A stretch of DNA of 10,976 nt. Origin: Clostridia bacterium. Lineage in GTDB: Bacteria > Bacillota_A > Clostridia > Oscillospirales > CAG-272. Of this stretch, positions 1 to 6,370 are shown one piece after another (positions within the stretch are counted from its first letter, which is position 1; every line of letters begins with the position of its first letter). Location of the stretch: the NCBI GenBank assembly GCA_017408625.1, contig JAFQUG010000034.1:1-10976 (forward strand), in the 5' to 3' direction. Below the pieces are notes generated by a model, which saw only the letters and a program-made list of their open reading frames with translations, was not told the origin of the DNA and ran no database searches. Made by a program: the position numbers and the translations under genes.

Positions 1-857
1 CCGGGATTCCACTCGTTGAGGTGCATTTCGGTATGCGTATATCCGTATTCGTCCAGCGTTTTGCGCGCATACGCGGCAAAGGCCACGTTGCTCTGCGCAT
101 CCGCATAGGAATGCCAGGAGAAAAAGTCCAGAGGACATCCCTTCTCCTTGATATGCTGCAAAAATCCATGGAAAAAGTCCACGAAATGCTCGGTTCTCTC
201 CGAGCTGTTGGCTGCCTTGACGTAACCGCCCAGGATCGCATAAAAGCCGCAGCTGCCGTATCCTCCGATCATCAGATCGGGAAAACGCTGCTTTAAGTAG
301 ATCGATGCGATCTCATATAGCGCATAAAACTGCTCAGGCGTGCCGCGCCACATGGGGCTGTCCATAGGATCGGGCGTATTGTCAGGCTCGTTCCAGATCT
401 CCCAATAGCGGATGCCGAAATGAAAACCGTTCGCCCATCCCTCATTATAGTGGCGGATAATGCCCTCGCAAATGCGCGCCCATTTGAGATTATCGGTGGG
501 CGGGATGATATTGCGCGGCTTGACAAAATACTCGGGCTCGATGCTGCAGCCAAGACGGTACACCACCTCGCAGCCCTGTCTGTAAAGATCGGCGATCAGC
601 CAATCGGTAAACGCAAAATCATAGCTTGCGGGATCTGCGGGATCCTTGCTAAAATCCGGAAACACGTTGGCAATATCCACGTATCTGGCAGCAGCATAAT
701 GCCCACCCATATCGTGCAGACGCACAAAAGGAATGCCCGCCTTTGCCAGCACGTCACGGTAGCCCTCCTCACAATCGGGCTCGGGCGCATTATTGACGCC
801 ATGCAACGGCTTGATCTTGCCCTGAATACTTGAAAAATCGATCTTGATGTGTTTCAT
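1..857 (-). CDS. GH39-like glycoside hydrolase (beta-xylosidase type), 3' part missing
   Basis: The first 285 codons are present and the gene runs off the low-coordinate edge, so the C-terminal part is absent. Seen: a TIM-barrel-type hydrolase sequence with YWEIWNEPD, placing the probable acid/base Glu at residue 157, and HLNEWN, placing the probable nucleophile Glu at residue 282. About 125 residues between the two fits clan A enzymes, and GH39 beta-xylosidases in particular (roughly 160 and 277). GVNNAPE near residue 20 and VRLHD near 45 also fit GH39. No signal peptide is seen, so the enzyme is probably cytoplasmic and would act on imported xylo-oligosaccharides or similar glycosides. The ATG at 857 follows GAAGGGCGG by a slightly long gap of about 11 bases. 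A perfect promoter lies just upstream. GH5 or another clan A family cannot be excluded by eye, and the substrate is inferred from the family. Confidence 0.85.
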   Translation of the reverse strand, partial: MKHIKIDFSSIQGKIKPLHGVNNAPEPDCEEGYRDVLAKAGIPFVRLHDMGGHYAAARYVDIANVFPDFSKDPADPASYDFAFTDWLIADLYRQGCEVVYRLGCSIEPEYFVKPRNIIPPTDNLKWARICEGIIRHYNEGWANGFHFGIRYWEIWNEPDNTPDPMDSPMWRGTPEQFYALYEIASIYLKQRFPDLMIGGYGSCGFYAILGGYVKAANSSERTEHFVDFFHGFLQHIKEKGCPLDFFSWHSYADAQSNVAFAAYARKTLDEYGYTHTEMHLNEWNP

Positions 858-891
858 ATACAGTACCGCCCTTCATGAGATAACTGAATTC

Positions 892-920
892 ATTATATCT
901 CATTTGGCATTCTGTGTCAA
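892..920 (-). promoter_or_regulatory. Consensus sigma-A promoter of the GH39-like gene
   Basis: Read on the minus strand, TTGACA (920-915) and TATAAT (897-892) are separated by exactly 17 bases, so both boxes are perfect matches at the optimal spacing. The predicted start lies near 885, giving a leader of about 28 bases. The -35 box overlaps the TGA stop codon (919-917) of the upstream gene. No terminator separates the two genes. Confidence 0.85.
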
Positions 921-1831
921 GCCTTCCCGTAAATTCTGATCGTTGTACCGTTGAACATCGCAAAGTACATGTAAAACTTGATTTGTGTAAAGCTGTCCGT
1001 ATTCATGGGACGGTGTAAATAGGTACGGTTGTGGAATGCTTGTCCCACGTTGTCCTCTCCAAAGCACAGTGTATCCTCGGTCTTTGTCTGCAAAAGATGT
1101 CTTTCTCCTATATACTTGAATTCAATGGTGGAATACACACTCCCCCAGCCGCAGTTATAGCCGATCCAGGTATCGCCCATGTTGGTAGCCGTATTGGTAA
1201 AGTCATCATAATTCGCAAAGCCGTAATAGCCGCCGTTGCTGATAAAGCCACTCGGCTCAACGTAGCGGCATGCACCTGCCGTTCTGCCCTCGATGACCGC
1301 TAAAGCCTCGGTCAGATTGGGCAGGCCGTCCAGCGTAATGGTCGAGGTTTTGTATTCCTCAAAATGGAATTTGGTCAGATCCATTGTGCTGCTTGCGGTA
1401 TAGGTCAGAACTGCTCCGTCTCTTGCCGTGGATATGCCAAATGTGTTTTCGTCAATGACCTGCACGTAGTATCTCGAGATAATACGGGACGGAATCACGC
1501 CGATCTGCAAGCCCTTGGGAAGAAGCTGATAAGGCTTGGAGAGATGATACGGTGCATTTACCGCCACAAACACCATCTGATTTTGCACCAGTCCGTGCGC
1601 TGTTGCCGTAAAGTATCCCGTATCAACGTCCAACGCCTCGGGATGTACCTCCTTGTTGGAGGTATGCGTATAGGATTTAAGCAGCATGCCGTATCCGGGC
1701 GCGGTATTGTGTAATATCCCCTCCCCGTCAATCGTCAGCCCTTGTCCTGCAAAGCTTTTGTTGAGCACCTTACTCATGTGCTCGTCAAGCTGTTGTCCTG
1801 TAAAATGATTTGCCTGATATGTTTTCGCCAT
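917..1831 (-). CDS. Hypothetical protein with an FCCH-like (phage tail-type) domain
   Basis: A 304-residue protein of unknown function. The ATG at 1831 is preferred over one 33 bases upstream (1864), because AAGGAGG lies just before it and the upstream ATG sits inside the promoter -10 box. Around residues 70-145 the pattern GYFTATAHGLVQNQMVFV, then YYVQVIDENTFGIS, resembles the small beta-rich FCCH-type domain often predicted in phage tail and virion proteins (HGL..G..V.., then YYV..V..NTF.LS). The C-terminal half is rich in Gly, Tyr, Asn and Phe, and I do not recognise it. There is no signal peptide or membrane segment. No other phage gene lies nearby, so this could be a prophage remnant, a surface or contractile-structure component, or a domesticated gene. 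The domain call is from pattern only. The gene appears to be transcribed alone from its own promoter. Confidence 0.75.
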   Translation of the reverse strand: MAKTYQANHFTGQQLDEHMSKVLNKSFAGQGLTIDGEGILHNTAPGYGMLLKSYTHTSNKEVHPEALDVDTGYFTATAHGLVQNQMVFVAVNAPYHLSKPYQLLPKGLQIGVIPSRIISRYYVQVIDENTFGISTARDGAVLTYTASSTMDLTKFHFEEYKTSTITLDGLPNLTEALAVIEGRTAGACRYVEPSGFISNGGYYGFANYDDFTNTATNMGDTWIGYNCGWGSVYSTIEFKYIGERHLLQTKTEDTLCFGEDNVGQAFHNRTYLHRPMNTDSFTQIKFYMYFAMFNGTTIRIYGKA

Positions 1832-1859
1832 AAAGCCTCCTTGCTGTATTGGTAAACGT

Positions 1860-1868
1860 ATCATAGCA
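1860..1868 (-). promoter_or_regulatory. Extended -10 promoter of the FCCH-like gene
   Basis: The minus strand reads TGCTATGAT, an extended -10 element (TGn plus TATGAT) with no clear -35 box. The predicted leader is about 20-25 bases, ending in a strong AAGGAGG site. The element resembles the TGCTATAAT of the next gene upstream. Confidence 0.55.
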
Positions 1869-1876
1869 CAAATTCA

Positions 1877-2143
1877 TCAAAAAAGCGTCCCCAAACAGTC
1901 CTCCACCACATCAGAAAGCGTGCACAAGCTGACTCCTCCCCACACCACACGCAAAAATATTTCGCGCGCTGCGTCGAGTTCTTCCCCAAGATCGCAGATG
2001 CGACTTTGCTGCTCCTGCTCCATGACTAACCTGTATCTCATGCCAATCCCCTCGCGAGACGCCACCAGCGTAGCCTTAACCTGACTTCCTCCAACGTAAT
2101 ATTCCGCGTAACAGAGCTGCATGTCCGATTCCATTTGCACCAT
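1877..2143 (-). CDS. DUF6514-like small protein
   Basis: An 88-residue soluble acidic protein. The pattern fits the small clostridial family DUF6514 as I remember it: a short beta-rich N-terminal half (CYAEYYV, YRLVMEQ), then a DLG...AREIF helix and the ending LSDVVEDCLG, where family members usually end in DVVEDFL. The function of the family is unknown. The ATG at 2143 (residue 18 of the longest reading frame) is preferred: TTGGAGGA lies about 7 bases before it, and the longer reading frame would begin upstream of the likely transcription start. Both neighbours have their own promoters, so this gene is probably monocistronic. I am sure this is a gene and less sure of the family name. Confidence 0.75.
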   Translation of the reverse strand: MVQMESDMQLCYAEYYVGGSQVKATLVASREGIGMRYRLVMEQEQQSRICDLGEELDAAREIFLRVVWGGVSLCTLSDVVEDCLGTLF

Positions 2144-2182
2144 TCCGTCTTCCTCCAATGCTGTTTTGCAAGTAACGTTTCC

Positions 2183-2191
2183 ATTATAGCA
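2183..2191 (-). promoter_or_regulatory. Extended -10 promoter of the DUF6514-like gene
   Basis: The minus strand reads TGCTATAAT, a perfect -10 box with the TGn extension. No good -35 box lies at 17 bases; TTCGAC occurs upstream but at a spacing of only about 12. The predicted start near 2176 gives a leader of about 33 bases and rules out the longer reading frame's ATG at 2194. Confidence 0.65.
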
Positions 2192-2370
2192 CACTTGATT
2201 TGTCGAATCTTAAGATTTTCGGGCATTGTTTCAGATCGATTTTGGGGATCAATTCGCTTTGATTGGCGTATGATTCCGTCTTTTTTTCGTATTTCGGGGT
2301 GATTTGCTGTGAATTTCGCACGGTGAGTTCACGGATAATTCATATACTTTATTATTGAACATCATTCAAA
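2192..2370. other. AT-rich intergenic stretch without a gene
   Basis: No credible coding frame lies between the terminator and the DUF6514-like promoter. It contains two weak inverted repeats: GTGAA (2309-2313) with TTCAC (2328-2332), and TTGAA with TTCAA flanking CATCA just before the terminator. I see no strong plus-strand promoter or known riboswitch core. Confidence 0.6.
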
Positions 2371-2413
2371 TAAAAAAACAGAAGCCTTCATCATCAAAGA
2401 CTTCTGCTTTTTT
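2371..2413 (-). terminator. Intrinsic terminator after the four-gene membrane cassette
   Basis: CAGAAG (2379-2384) pairs with CTTCTG (2401-2406). After one mismatch, CTT (2386-2388) pairs with AAG (2397-2399) around an 8-base loop. On the minus strand the stem is followed by a run of seven T. The other side also has a T run, so it may act in both directions. It lies about 40 bases past the stop of M4 and closes that transcript. Confidence 0.85.
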
Positions 2414-2452
2414 TGCTCAATCTTCAGCCCAATTGGGCTATGATATCACGGA

Positions 2453-3274
2453 TCAATCGCCCGAAACGACCTGATCGACCTTGCCGTCACCATCGGTATC
2501 CACACCCAGTACGTCGACCGTGCCGTCTCCGTCCAGATCCATACCAACTGCGTCAGCCTTGCCGTCACCATCCACGTCGGCAACCACTGTATCGGCAAAA
2601 CCGTCACCGTCAGCATCCATCACAACTGAAACGGAAGGATTCTTATCAGCCTTCTTCAATCCGATCAAGCCTACGATCAGGTTGACGATGGCCAGAATGA
2701 CGGTCAGAGCACCGACCACGATCAGAGAAATACCGATCAGATCATTGAGCACGTTGACCAAGAGTCCGCAAACAAGCAGCACCACGATCAGCACGCCAAG
2801 GATCAGCTTGACCAGCTCAGCCTTGAATTGCAGCATTTTGCTCTCTGCCTTGACAATGCGGATAATGGGCAGCACGATCAGATACAGTGCAACCAGACCG
2901 CAAACGACCCAACGGATAATGGTCATGATCAAACCTACAATTCCGGGAACACCAACACCGGCAACACCGATATTGATCAGCGCGGTAATGATACCGTAAA
3001 TAGCCAGTACGACACCGATAACAATAGTCACGATCGAGAAGATCAGGTCAAACTTGCCCTTCTTCTGCTTGATCGAAACGATGCCGCCGATCAGGTTGGG
3101 AATGGTGGTCAGCGTCAAGGAAATGCCAATCAGCGCAAACGCTACGCTGAGCACAACCTGGAAGATCTGCGGGAAAGCAAGCACGAGTGCACCCGCACCG
3201 ATCAGCAGACCGCCAAACAGTAAATTGATGATCACGGAAACAATAATGTTTGTAATCACAGCTTTTTTGTTCAT
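2453..3274 (-). CDS. Multi-pass membrane protein M4 with C-terminal DxDGDG calcium-type repeats
   Basis: A 273-residue protein, last of four tandem membrane paralogues. About six hydrophobic segments are visible: residues 7-33, 39-67, 76-101, 108-140, 153-175 and 179-206. Basic loops (KQKKGK at 69-74, RIVKAESK at 139-146, KK at 207-208) place the N and C termini in the cytoplasm by the positive-inside rule. The tail at 220-273 has four 13-residue repeats starting at 220, 233, 246 and 259, each D-x-D-G-D-G-x-x-D, the Ca-binding loop type of EF-hand, dockerin and thrombospondin-3-like repeats. The family motif is present: ALY (Y131), K151, then GV at 160-161, but with Leu instead of Pro at 157. 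The start follows AAAGGAG. The gene is co-transcribed with M1-M3 and followed by a terminator. I do not recognise a named family; function is unknown and calcium binding is inferred from sequence. Confidence 0.85.
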   Translation of the reverse strand: MNKKAVITNIIVSVIINLLFGGLLIGAGALVLAFPQIFQVVLSVAFALIGISLTLTTIPNLIGGIVSIKQKKGKFDLIFSIVTIVIGVVLAIYGIITALINIGVAGVGVPGIVGLIMTIIRWVVCGLVALYLIVLPIIRIVKAESKMLQFKAELVKLILGVLIVVLLVCGLLVNVLNDLIGISLIVVGALTVILAIVNLIVGLIGLKKADKNPSVSVVMDADGDGFADTVVADVDGDGKADAVGMDLDGDGTVDVLGVDTDGDGKVDQVVSGD

Positions 3275-3310
3275 AACAAAGCTCCTTTATGTAAATATTT
3301 TTATGACAAA

Positions 3311-3418
3311 TCAAAGGTCGTTCGGATCAACGCCCGCAGGCAGATCAAACGGCAGCTCGTAGGGTTGCGCGGTTTCGGTTGGCTCCGCGGTCACTTTTGC
3401 AGCCTCAGCTTGCTCCTA
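3311..3418 (-). other. In-frame extension of M3 beyond a TAG codon
   Basis: The M3 frame ends at TAG (3418-3416) but continues open for 34 sense codons to TGA (3313-3311). The continuation is acidic and ends FDLPAGVDPNDL, which matches the end of M2, FAPPAGVSAQDMWN (F-x-x-PAGV-x-x-x-D). If it belongs to M3, the gap to the M4 start falls from 141 to 36 bases, in line with the other junctions of the operon. It could be a recent nonsense mutation, a sequencing error or read-through. The homology of the tail is the part I trust most. Confidence 0.75.
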
Positions 3419-4102
3419 ACGTACCGCCTTGACGGCTTTTGAAAGCCCTGCAAGCGCGGCGATCAGATACAGGATGGCAAGCGCAGCAAGTGCAAATCCA
3501 AGCACCTTCATCACGTTGCCCGTGGGCCTTTGCAGCCAAACGACCACAGACGCAAGAACGGTCAGCGCAAGCAAAGACGCACCAAGCATCGGCTGATGCA
3601 AAAGGACTCTGTATTGCAGCCCCCTTTGCTTGGTAAAGATCATACGGATCATGGGTACGACGATCAGATACAGCGCCGCGGGAGCTGCGACCAGCCAGTT
3701 TACCGTGCGCAAAGTCGCTGTGAGCATCTGCTCAACCTCCCACGATACACCCAAGGCATTTTGGATCCCGTAAAGCAATTGCGCGCCGAGAAGCAAAACC
3801 AGCAAGGCAAGAATACCATAAAAGGTCAAAAGGATGCCAACCAAGAAAAGCCCCAGCGAAAAGATCATATCTCTCTTTCCCTTTTTGCTTTTGCGGAGTC
3901 CGACAAAATCCGAAATCACGAGCGGTAAGGCGGTCAGAGCAACGGTCGTGCCCATGGCAGAGACCAGCACGGCATAAACGATATCCATCACTCCGTCGGT
4001 ATAGTAATACACTGTGCTTCCGCCGACATACAGCAAAAAGCCGAAATTCAGCATCAGAATCACCGCAAGGATCGCGGTAATGATCACGGTTGCTTTATTC
4101 AT
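3416..4102 (-). CDS. Multi-pass membrane protein M3 (ends at an in-frame TAG)
   Basis: A 228-residue membrane protein, third of the four paralogues. The ATG at 4102 is chosen over one 24 bases upstream because AGGAGGG lies 6 bases before it, and the start MNKATVIITAI parallels MNKKAVITNII of M4. Hydrophobic segments lie near residues 5-27, 41-68, 80-112, 133-156, 172-191 and 198-219. The shared family motif is clear: KKGKRDMIFS (73-82) against KKGKFDLIFS in M4, ALYLIVVPMIR (143-153) against ALYLIVLPIIR in M4, R165, P171 and GA at 174-175. The gene starts 14 bases after M2 ends. Unlike its neighbours it stops almost directly after the last membrane segment, at TAG, with a tail-like reading frame continuing behind. 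Function is unknown; it may be slightly truncated rather than dead, since the membrane part is whole. Confidence 0.8.
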   Translation of the reverse strand: MNKATVIITAILAVILMLNFGFLLYVGGSTVYYYTDGVMDIVYAVLVSAMGTTVALTALPLVISDFVGLRKSKKGKRDMIFSLGLFLVGILLTFYGILALLVLLLGAQLLYGIQNALGVSWEVEQMLTATLRTVNWLVAAPAALYLIVVPMIRMIFTKQRGLQYRVLLHQPMLGASLLALTVLASVVVWLQRPTGNVMKVLGFALAALAILYLIAALAGLSKAVKAVR

Positions 4103-4116
4103 GGCATGCCCTCCTA

Positions 4117-4938
4117 TCAGTTCCACATATCTTGTGCAGAGACTCCCGCAGGAGGCGCAAACCCATCGTCAAGCTCGGGATCATAAAGCTCAGGCTGCTC
4201 GGGGAGCGCGACGGGCTGCTTTTTCAGGATCAAGCCAAAGAGGGTCACCGCTAAGGTCACGGCAAGAGCCAGCACGATTTCAACGACAACGCAGCCGAAT
4301 GAAAAGATCTGCACGAACGTGCTGTATTCATCCAGATTCATGACCCCCACGTTGAGATTGTTCAGCATGATCCTTGTGATGATCATTTGCACAAGAGAAA
4401 GCAGGTTGGGCACGAGAATCAGCACGGAAATTGCCGGCTTGTGCAGCTCTGCCTTGATCTGCAGCCACTTTTGCTTGGCACGCAGAACGCTGATCAGATA
4501 CGTGATCAGCAAATAGATTGCCACTACCGTGGTGAACAGCATAAATGCAATGTCTAAATAAGAAAGTATTGTGAGCAGATCGCTCATGGACATTGCTACA
4601 TCCAATCTGAAAAAAAGCTCATAGATCAGATTTCTTGCAAAAACGGTTGCCCAATTCAACACGGCAACGATGATCCATACAAGGCTGACAAGCAGCGTCA
4701 ATACAGAAAGGATCAAATCAAAGATCCCCTGCTTGCGCTTGGCTTGCCCGATTCCGTAAATCAGCAGGACAACAGTGGGGAAAAAAACTGCAAGGCACAG
4801 GAACATCCCCGCCGGCAACGTTATCGTTGAATTCCCCGTAAGCAAAACAAGCAAAAGATTGAGTATGATGCATCCAATGTAGACAAGTAACATAGCTGAC
4901 GTAAAAATCGTATTGATCCTGACGGTTTTGGCCTTCAT
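4117..4938 (-). CDS. Multi-pass membrane protein M2 with acidic C-terminal tail
   Basis: A 273-residue membrane protein, second of the four paralogues. Hydrophobic segments lie near residues 10-33, 41-65, 72-96, 121-152, 168-190 and 208-238, with basic loops KRKQG (68-71) and RAKQK (153-157) predicted inside. The family motif is complete: AIY with Tyr142, K162 twenty residues later, P168 six after that, then SV at 171-172. KAEL (162-165) is identical to KAEL in M4. The cytoplasmic tail (239-273) is rich in Pro, Glu and Asp and ends FAPPAGVSAQDMWN. The ATG overlaps the M1 stop codon in an ATGA junction and is preceded by AAGGAGG, so translation is probably coupled to M1. No enzyme motif is visible and I do not recognise a named family. 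A structural, sensory or transport role would be a guess. Confidence 0.85.
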   Translation of the reverse strand: MKAKTVRINTIFTSAMLLVYIGCIILNLLLVLLTGNSTITLPAGMFLCLAVFFPTVVLLIYGIGQAKRKQGIFDLILSVLTLLVSLVWIIVAVLNWATVFARNLIYELFFRLDVAMSMSDLLTILSYLDIAFMLFTTVVAIYLLITYLISVLRAKQKWLQIKAELHKPAISVLILVPNLLSLVQMIITRIMLNNLNVGVMNLDEYSTFVQIFSFGCVVVEIVLALAVTLAVTLFGLILKKQPVALPEQPELYDPELDDGFAPPAGVSAQDMWN

Positions 4939-5858
4939 TCAGTTTCCTCCTTATCATCCATATCATCGTAAGTGACGTCAACCACGGAATCCATCTCCTC
5001 ATACCCGCCGGGCAGCGGTACGCGCTCATGCTGCTTTTTGCCGATCAAGCCGATGATCAGGATCAGCAAAGCAAAAACAAGAGGAAGAAGATCATTGATC
5101 ATATTATCCAGATAGATCCGAGTGTGTGAAAATGACAGTACCATAAATTTGGAAGACGCTTCGAAATCATTCTGATATATCATATCGGAGATCGTATTCA
5201 GAAGGGTAAATACCAGCGTCATAACACCCACGGTGGGCTGAATCATGGTCGCTTTGGCAAGCAATCTGCCATCCTTGCCTCCAAACAGCTTTACGATAAA
5301 CGAGATCAGGAAATAGATCGCAATCGCCATCAGAATCACGGATACCGCCTTACCTAACAGGAATTGTATTTGCATGTATGCGGGAAGGCTCGAATAATCA
5401 AATTGTACAACGTACTCCTCGCCCATTTGCAGAGTCTCATCATACGGTATCACAGTAATCGTAGGAGGGCCACTCTCGATCATCTGCTTGAATTCATTAA
5501 TGCTGATCACAGCGTTGACGCCCCATTGCAGCAAGGATACTCCAAGCCAAGCACTGCTGAGAACCACCGCTGCAACCGTAGAGCGTTTGCCGATACGACT
5601 CTGCTCATGCTTGGACATAGCCAGCAGCACAATCGAAGGGATCAGCAAGACAAGCCCCAGCATGATATTTCTTGAAAAGAATCCGACGCTGAAGCCGTAG
5701 AACATTGCATAGACATTGAATTCGCCGCCAAATATCAAATTCTCCAGCAAGTCGCTAAGCCATGAATTAAGCTCTGCATTGAATGATATGTAAACAAAGT
5801 ATACAAGCAGCAGCACGCTTGAAAGCACCGCACAGGTTCTGATCGTTTTTCTGCTCAT
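4935..5858 (-). CDS. Multi-pass membrane protein M1, first of the paralogue array
   Basis: A 307-residue membrane protein, the most diverged of the four. The ATG at 5858 is chosen because AGGAGAAGG lies just before it and it overlaps the coaD TGA as ATGA; the alternative start 33 bases upstream lies inside coaD. Hydrophobic segments lie near residues 8-26, 57-81, 94-119, 170-192, 207-228 and 257-273. An outside loop of about 50 residues separates the third and fourth (120-169). The family motif persists: AIYFLI (180-185), K202 twenty residues after Tyr182, P208, then GV at 210-211. The tail after GKK (273-275) is strongly acidic (YDDMDDKEETE at 297-307). Overlap with coaD implies a shared transcript, though that need not mean shared function. 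Function is unknown. Confidence 0.85.
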   Translation of the reverse strand: MSRKTIRTCAVLSSVLLLVYFVYISFNAELNSWLSDLLENLIFGGEFNVYAMFYGFSVGFFSRNIMLGLVLLIPSIVLLAMSKHEQSRIGKRSTVAAVVLSSAWLGVSLLQWGVNAVISINEFKQMIESGPPTITVIPYDETLQMGEEYVVQFDYSSLPAYMQIQFLLGKAVSVILMAIAIYFLISFIVKLFGGKDGRLLAKATMIQPTVGVMTLVFTLLNTISDMIYQNDFEASSKFMVLSFSHTRIYLDNMINDLLPLVFALLILIIGLIGKKQHERVPLPGGYEEMDSVVDVTYDDMDDKEETE

Positions 5859-6370
5859 TTTCCTTCTCCTTTTCGGGACTGATCGATCCACGCAATCGCA
5901 CTCGGGGCAAGCACGCCCTCAAGGCTCTCCCCTTTTTGCAGATTCTCGCGCGCGAGCGTGGAACTCACGTGTGCATACGCGGGATCGGACGGCAAATATA
6001 CGGTTTTGGCACGCGGGTTATGCGCCAAATTCCACGCCGCTTGGATCTGCTCGTAAGAAAAATCCGCCTCATTGCGCACGCCCTTGACGATCACGTCTGC
6101 ACAAAGCTCGTCAAATGCGTTGATCAAAAGTCCGCCGCGCGTTTCCACACGCACGCCCGGGATATCTGCACAGGTCAGGCGTGCGATCTCGACGCGCGCA
6201 CTTGTATCAAACAAATACTCCTTGACCTTGGCGTCCTTGACGTACTTGGTCATGTCGTTGTTCATGACCAGTACGATCACCTCGTCAAAGATCTCGGCAG
6301 CAGCCTTGATCACCTGCAAGTGCCCCAGCGTCATGGGGTCAAAGCTGCCCGGAATGATGGCGCGGCTCAT
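5855..6370 (-). CDS. coaD: Phosphopantetheine adenylyltransferase
   Basis: CoaD transfers AMP from ATP to 4'-phosphopantetheine, giving dephospho-CoA, the penultimate step of coenzyme A synthesis in the cytoplasm. Seen: the nucleotidyltransferase start PGSFDPMTLGH (7-17) with the T-x-G-H signature, KGVRNEADFSYE (95-106), where most relatives have RGLR, and HVSST (133-137) in place of the usual ISSS/ISST. At 171 residues it is slightly longer than the usual 160, partly through extra residues around 38-52, and its Lys95 substitution is conservative. The ATG overlaps the rsmD stop as ATGA and follows GGAGGA, so translation is probably coupled; rsmD-coaD is a common pair in Firmicutes. Its own stop overlaps the first membrane protein gene in the same way. 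Confidence 0.96.
   Translation of the reverse strand: MSRAIIPGSFDPMTLGHLQVIKAAAEIFDEVIVLVMNNDMTKYVKDAKVKEYLFDTSARVEIARLTCADIPGVRVETRGGLLINAFDELCADVIVKGVRNEADFSYEQIQAAWNLAHNPRAKTVYLPSDPAYAHVSSTLARENLQKGESLEGVLAPSAIAWIDQSRKGEGK

Noticed and set aside
1..2226. Prophage or mobile island because of the FCCH-like gene
   Set aside because: No integrase, capsid, portal, terminase, attachment repeat or transposase is present, and neighbours look like normal chromosomal genes.
2309..2332. GTGAA/TTCAC inverted repeat as a possible operator
   Set aside because: Five-base arms at this spacing are expected by chance, and it lies well upstream of the only promoter nearby.
2481..2999. Thr/Ser/Pro-rich plus-strand open frame opposite M4
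   Set aside because: The low-complexity composition is the complement of Asp/Gly repeats and hydrophobic codons on the other strand; no promoter or ribosome site is seen.
2453..3274. About 19 GATC sites in 822 bases by hand count, several times chance
   Set aside because: Most come from Ile ATC codons after a codon ending in G or from Asp and Leu-Ile runs in a hydrophobic protein; uvrC is also enriched. Codon use explains it better than a methylation or replication signal.
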